Assembly: GCA_028706835.1 (NCBI GenBank)
Contig: JAQTVL010000227.1
Location: 1 to 7,190 of the forward strand
DNA from: Phycisphaerae bacterium
GTDB lineage: Bacteria; Planctomycetota; Phycisphaerae; JAJVII01
DNA length: 7,190 nucleotides
Direction of reading: 5' to 3'
Shown here: in pieces, positions 5,603 through 7,190 of the stretch
Layout: each line of letters begins with the position of its first letter
Position numbering within the stretch: position 1 is the stretch's first letter
Notes under the pieces: generated by a model
Seen by the model: only the letters and a program-made list of their open reading frames with translations
The model's database searches: none
What the model was told of the DNA's origin: nothing
Translations under genes and position numbers: made by a program

Positions 5603-6348
5603 CAGGTCAGCTTCCTTCGCTTGGCCGCCCGGCCAACCACGCCCAGCCCGCCGATGGTCAGCAGCGCGAGCGTCGCCGGCTCGGGAACCGCCTGGATGTC
5701 GATCGAGTTGGACGGGATCGAGAACGTGAGCGTATCGGTGGTCGCCTGCCCGGTCCAATCCAGGCCGAACGTTACCGTCCATTCAATCGCCCGGGCGGCC
5801 TGGTAGTTCAACCCGAAGCGATCCTGAAACGCGAATCCGACGCCGTAGCTTCCGGGATCGTAGACGCCCACGCTGCTGCCGCTGCCCACGCCGATTACGG
5901 GGTGGCCGCCGGCATCGAGCAACAGGAAGGAGGTGGTGACGTTGTAGACGTCCAGCGAGCCGCCGGATAGATCAAAGCCGATCCCGAACGTGGTGCCGAT
6001 GTAGTCGGCAGGATGCTGCCACACCGTCCCGTCGATCGTGCCTGTGCCGGAGATCACGAGCCGGTTGCCCCGGAAATCGGGGTCGCCGGTCGGGCCTGCA
6101 ATGTACGTCTCGCCCGTAAGCGAGAACGCGCTGCCGCCGGCGCCGACACCGACGATCTTGATGCCGTTGGCCAGCGGCGCCGCGTCCACCGTTGGCGACG
6201 GGCTGTAGTCCGCCCATGTCGGCGAGCCGGACGAGGTGTCGACATATTGGAGTGCCGAACCACCGTACGACCACGTCGTGATGGGATCTCCGCTCGCCGT
6301 CGCGGCGAGCAACAACAGGCCAAGGGCGATGCGTGGCAATCGGGGCAT
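5602..6348 (-). CDS. PEP-CTERM secreted protein of unknown function
   Basis: A 248-residue protein. The N-terminal signal peptide (MPRLPRIALGLLLLAATASG, cut probably before DPITTW) is followed by a Gly/Ser/Thr-rich, apparently all-beta body containing repeated G-x-G turns (for example VGVGAGGSAF and GVGSGSSVGVY). The C-terminus is a clean PEP-CTERM signal at 221-248: VPEPATLALL, hydrophobic stretch, then RAAKRRKLT. No enzyme motif or cysteine pair is visible; a matrix or surface protein is the simplest guess. The start ATG at 6346-6348 is supported by GGAGG about 9 nt upstream. The ectodomain shows no obvious similarity to the neighbouring PEP-CTERM protein, so the two share only the sorting tail. 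Confidence 0.9.
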   Translation of the reverse strand: MPRLPRIALGLLLLAATASGDPITTWSYGGSALQYVDTSSGSPTWADYSPSPTVDAAPLANGIKIVGVGAGGSAFSLTGETYIAGPTGDPDFRGNRLVISGTGTIDGTVWQHPADYIGTTFGIGFDLSGGSLDVYNVTTSFLLLDAGGHPVIGVGSGSSVGVYDPGSYGVGFAFQDRFGLNYQAARAIEWTVTFGLDWTGQATTDTLTFSIPSNSIDIQAVPEPATLALLTIGGLGVVGRAAKRRKLT

Positions 6349-6623
6349 GGTACAAATCCTCCACCAGGTTACAGGAATGTGTCTTCTCTACTGGCCAATT
6401 ACCCGAAACATCTCAACTCAACCGGCAAAGTCACTAACCCCATCGGTGTAATGAGGTTTGCGGTGAATCAATAGTGCGAATGGCGTACCAGAAGACGGAA
6501 TACCGAAGAGACCGCACACGGGTAATGTATTTAACACATTGTTGTAGCGTATCTTAGGATGCTCACTCTATTCTTCGCCCGCGACGTCAGACGCGTTCTT
6601 GGAGCGGTGGATGGTGAGTTTTC

Positions 6624-6639
6624 GCAACATCAATGTTGC
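6624..6639. promoter_or_regulatory. 16-bp palindrome, possible operator
   Basis: GCAACATCAATGTTGC has 7-bp perfect arms (GCAACAT and ATGTTGC) around two central bases. A half-site-like CAACATCCATG follows at about 6648-6658. It is relatively AT-rich and sits in a non-coding region, which fits a protein binding site better than a hairpin. No regulator is identified. Confidence 0.4.
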
Positions 6640-6676
6640 CGAGAAACAACATCCATGCCCATTACACGGTAAGACG

Positions 6677-6707
6677 CCAACGGCCGGGCGCTGGGCCCGG
6701 CCGTTGG
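6677..6707 (-). terminator. Strong hairpin terminator candidate after the cytochrome gene
   Basis: A perfect 13-bp GC-rich stem, CCAACGGCCGGGC (6677-6689) with GCCCGGCCGTTGG (6695-6707), around a 5-nt loop. It starts about 46 nt after the cytochrome stop and is followed on the - strand by CGTCTT, a poor T run. It is the most stable-looking hairpin in the window. Confidence 0.7.
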
Positions 6708-6753
6708 TCCGTCGATCTTCCATTACTGTCCGACCGCGGCGGTCGGCACGTCA

Positions 6754-7190
6754 TTAAGGCAGCCCGTTCAGCGCGTTGGACACGGCCTGTATCTGGTTGA
6801 GTGACAGGCCGAAGGTCATGCCGGCGGAGACGATCTGGGCGGCTGTTCGGCCCTGCTTGGTGCTGGTGGCCAGCGGGCCGTGACACCCGGAGCAGTATTG
6901 CCCGTAGAGTACCGCGCCAGCAGACGGTGTTGGCGTCGGCACTGGCGTGGGAGTGGGCGTTGGGGTTGGCGTCGGTGTCGGTGTTGGAGTCGGCGCTGGC
7001 GTTGGAGTTGGCGCCGGAGTCGGGGTTGGAGCGGGCGTCGGTGTCGGCACTGGGGTTGGCGTCGGCGCGGGGGTCGGAGTGGGCGTCGGAGCCGGGGTCG
7101 GCGTCGGCGTGGGAGTCGGAGTTGGGGTCGGCGTCGGCGTTGGGGTTGGCGCCGGCGTTGCCCCGCTCAGCGCGGTGGCAATGGCTTGGA
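6754..7190 (-). CDS. Multi-domain cytochrome c with Thr-Pro linker (5' partial)
   Basis: The frame stays open to the right edge, so the N-terminus lies outside. The visible C-terminal module is a small mono-haem cytochrome c: LYGQYCSGCHG supplies the haem-binding CSGCH (6880-6894), followed by TKQGRTAAQIVSAGM, where Met is the likely distal ligand, and the closing helix NQIQAVSNALNGLP. Before it runs a 78-residue linker of 39 X-Pro dipeptides (31 Thr, 6 Ala, 2 Val; 6925-7158). Before the linker, at the window edge, the residues QAIATALSGA match the closing helix of another such module (compare QAVSNALNG), so at least two cytochrome domains are joined by this linker. Expected outside the cytoplasm, where haem is attached; a role in electron transfer is inferred. 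The GTG at 7048-7050 is a linker Val codon, not a start. Confidence 0.88.
   Translation of the reverse strand, partial: QAIATALSGATPAPTPTPTPTPTPTPTPTPTPAPTPTPTPAPTPTPVPTPTPAPTPTPAPTPTPAPTPTPTPTPTPTPTPTPVPTPTPSAGAVLYGQYCSGCHGPLATSTKQGRTAAQIVSAGMTFGLSLNQIQAVSNALNGLP
6925..7158 (-). repeat. Hexanucleotide-type repeat encoding 39 X-Pro units
   Basis: The 234 bp consist of 39 six-base units (ACN-CCN on the coding strand, GGN-GTN on the + strand) with much third-position variation, so the amino acid pattern is kept while the DNA has drifted. The + strand is dense in short G runs and might form weak G-quadruplexes. Such tracts can change length by slippage in multiples of six without breaking the frame. 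Confidence 0.9.

Larger units (their letters stand above)
6349..6753. other. Long intergenic region upstream of the third PEP-CTERM gene
   Basis: These 405 bp hold no convincing gene. The part between about 6360 and 6660 is lower in GC than the genes around it, as expected for a regulatory leader. It should contain the promoter of the PEP-CTERM gene at 5602-6348, but no -35/-10 pair with proper spacing could be chosen. A 16-bp palindrome and the cytochrome terminator are listed separately. Confidence 0.65.

Noticed and set aside
6400..6600. Promoter boxes for the PEP-CTERM gene at 5602-6348, such as a TTGATT or TAAATA match on the - strand
   Set aside because: No pair had an acceptable spacer together with two good boxes, so none is called.
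7048..7050. GTG as the start of a 98-residue cytochrome
   Set aside because: It is one of two Val codons within a continuous X-Pro linker that extends upstream without a stop into another cytochrome-like helix.
6925..7190. The hexamer-rich tract as a CRISPR array or non-coding satellite
   Set aside because: There is no repeat-spacer structure, and the tract stays in frame with the cytochrome domain as X-Pro codons throughout.

Overview
This window looks like a piece of a GC-rich bacterial chromosome, most likely from Planctomycetota. The main reason is three consecutive genes for secreted proteins ending in the PEP-CTERM sorting signal in its planctomycete-like form (VPEPATLALL, a Gly-rich hydrophobic stretch, then Arg/Lys). 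The assignment is an inference from motif style, base composition and gene content, not from a marker gene.

Layout. The left third (to 2204, + strand) is the 3' portion of a very large multi-membrane GT-C glycosyltransferase. A Gpi18-like mannosyltransferase C-terminal half is joined to a protein O-mannosyltransferase (PMT)-like module, and the PMT-like module contains an exact-period 78-residue tandem duplication. A 9-bp hairpin separates it from a convergent block in which every gene is on the - strand. Reading that block in its own direction (right to left) gives: a partial multi-domain cytochrome c with a 39-unit X-Pro linker (mostly Thr-Pro), ending in a strong hairpin; a 405-bp non-coding gap; a PEP-CTERM protein of unknown function ending in a strong hairpin; a second unknown PEP-CTERM protein; a purple-acid-phosphatase-like metallophosphoesterase with PEP-CTERM; a 322-bp gap holding three copies of a TGGA-N-TCCA element; a small cupin; and an NTF2/SnoaL-like protein.

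How the genes may work together. The PEP-CTERM proteins are expected to be exported and processed by an exosortase, which is not in this window. The phosphoesterase would act outside the cytoplasm. The cytochrome is probably periplasmic or envelope-associated. Its Thr-Pro linker is the kind of sequence PMT enzymes glycosylate in other bacteria, so a functional link to the glycosyltransferase is possible but unproven. The cupin and NTF2-like proteins have no signal peptides and look like a small cytoplasmic pair, probably co-transcribed.

No RNA genes, CRISPR arrays, insertion sequences or phage genes were seen. The most notable items are the internal duplication in the glycosyltransferase, the tandem cytochrome modules joined by the Thr-Pro linker, and the triple TGGA-N-TCCA element.
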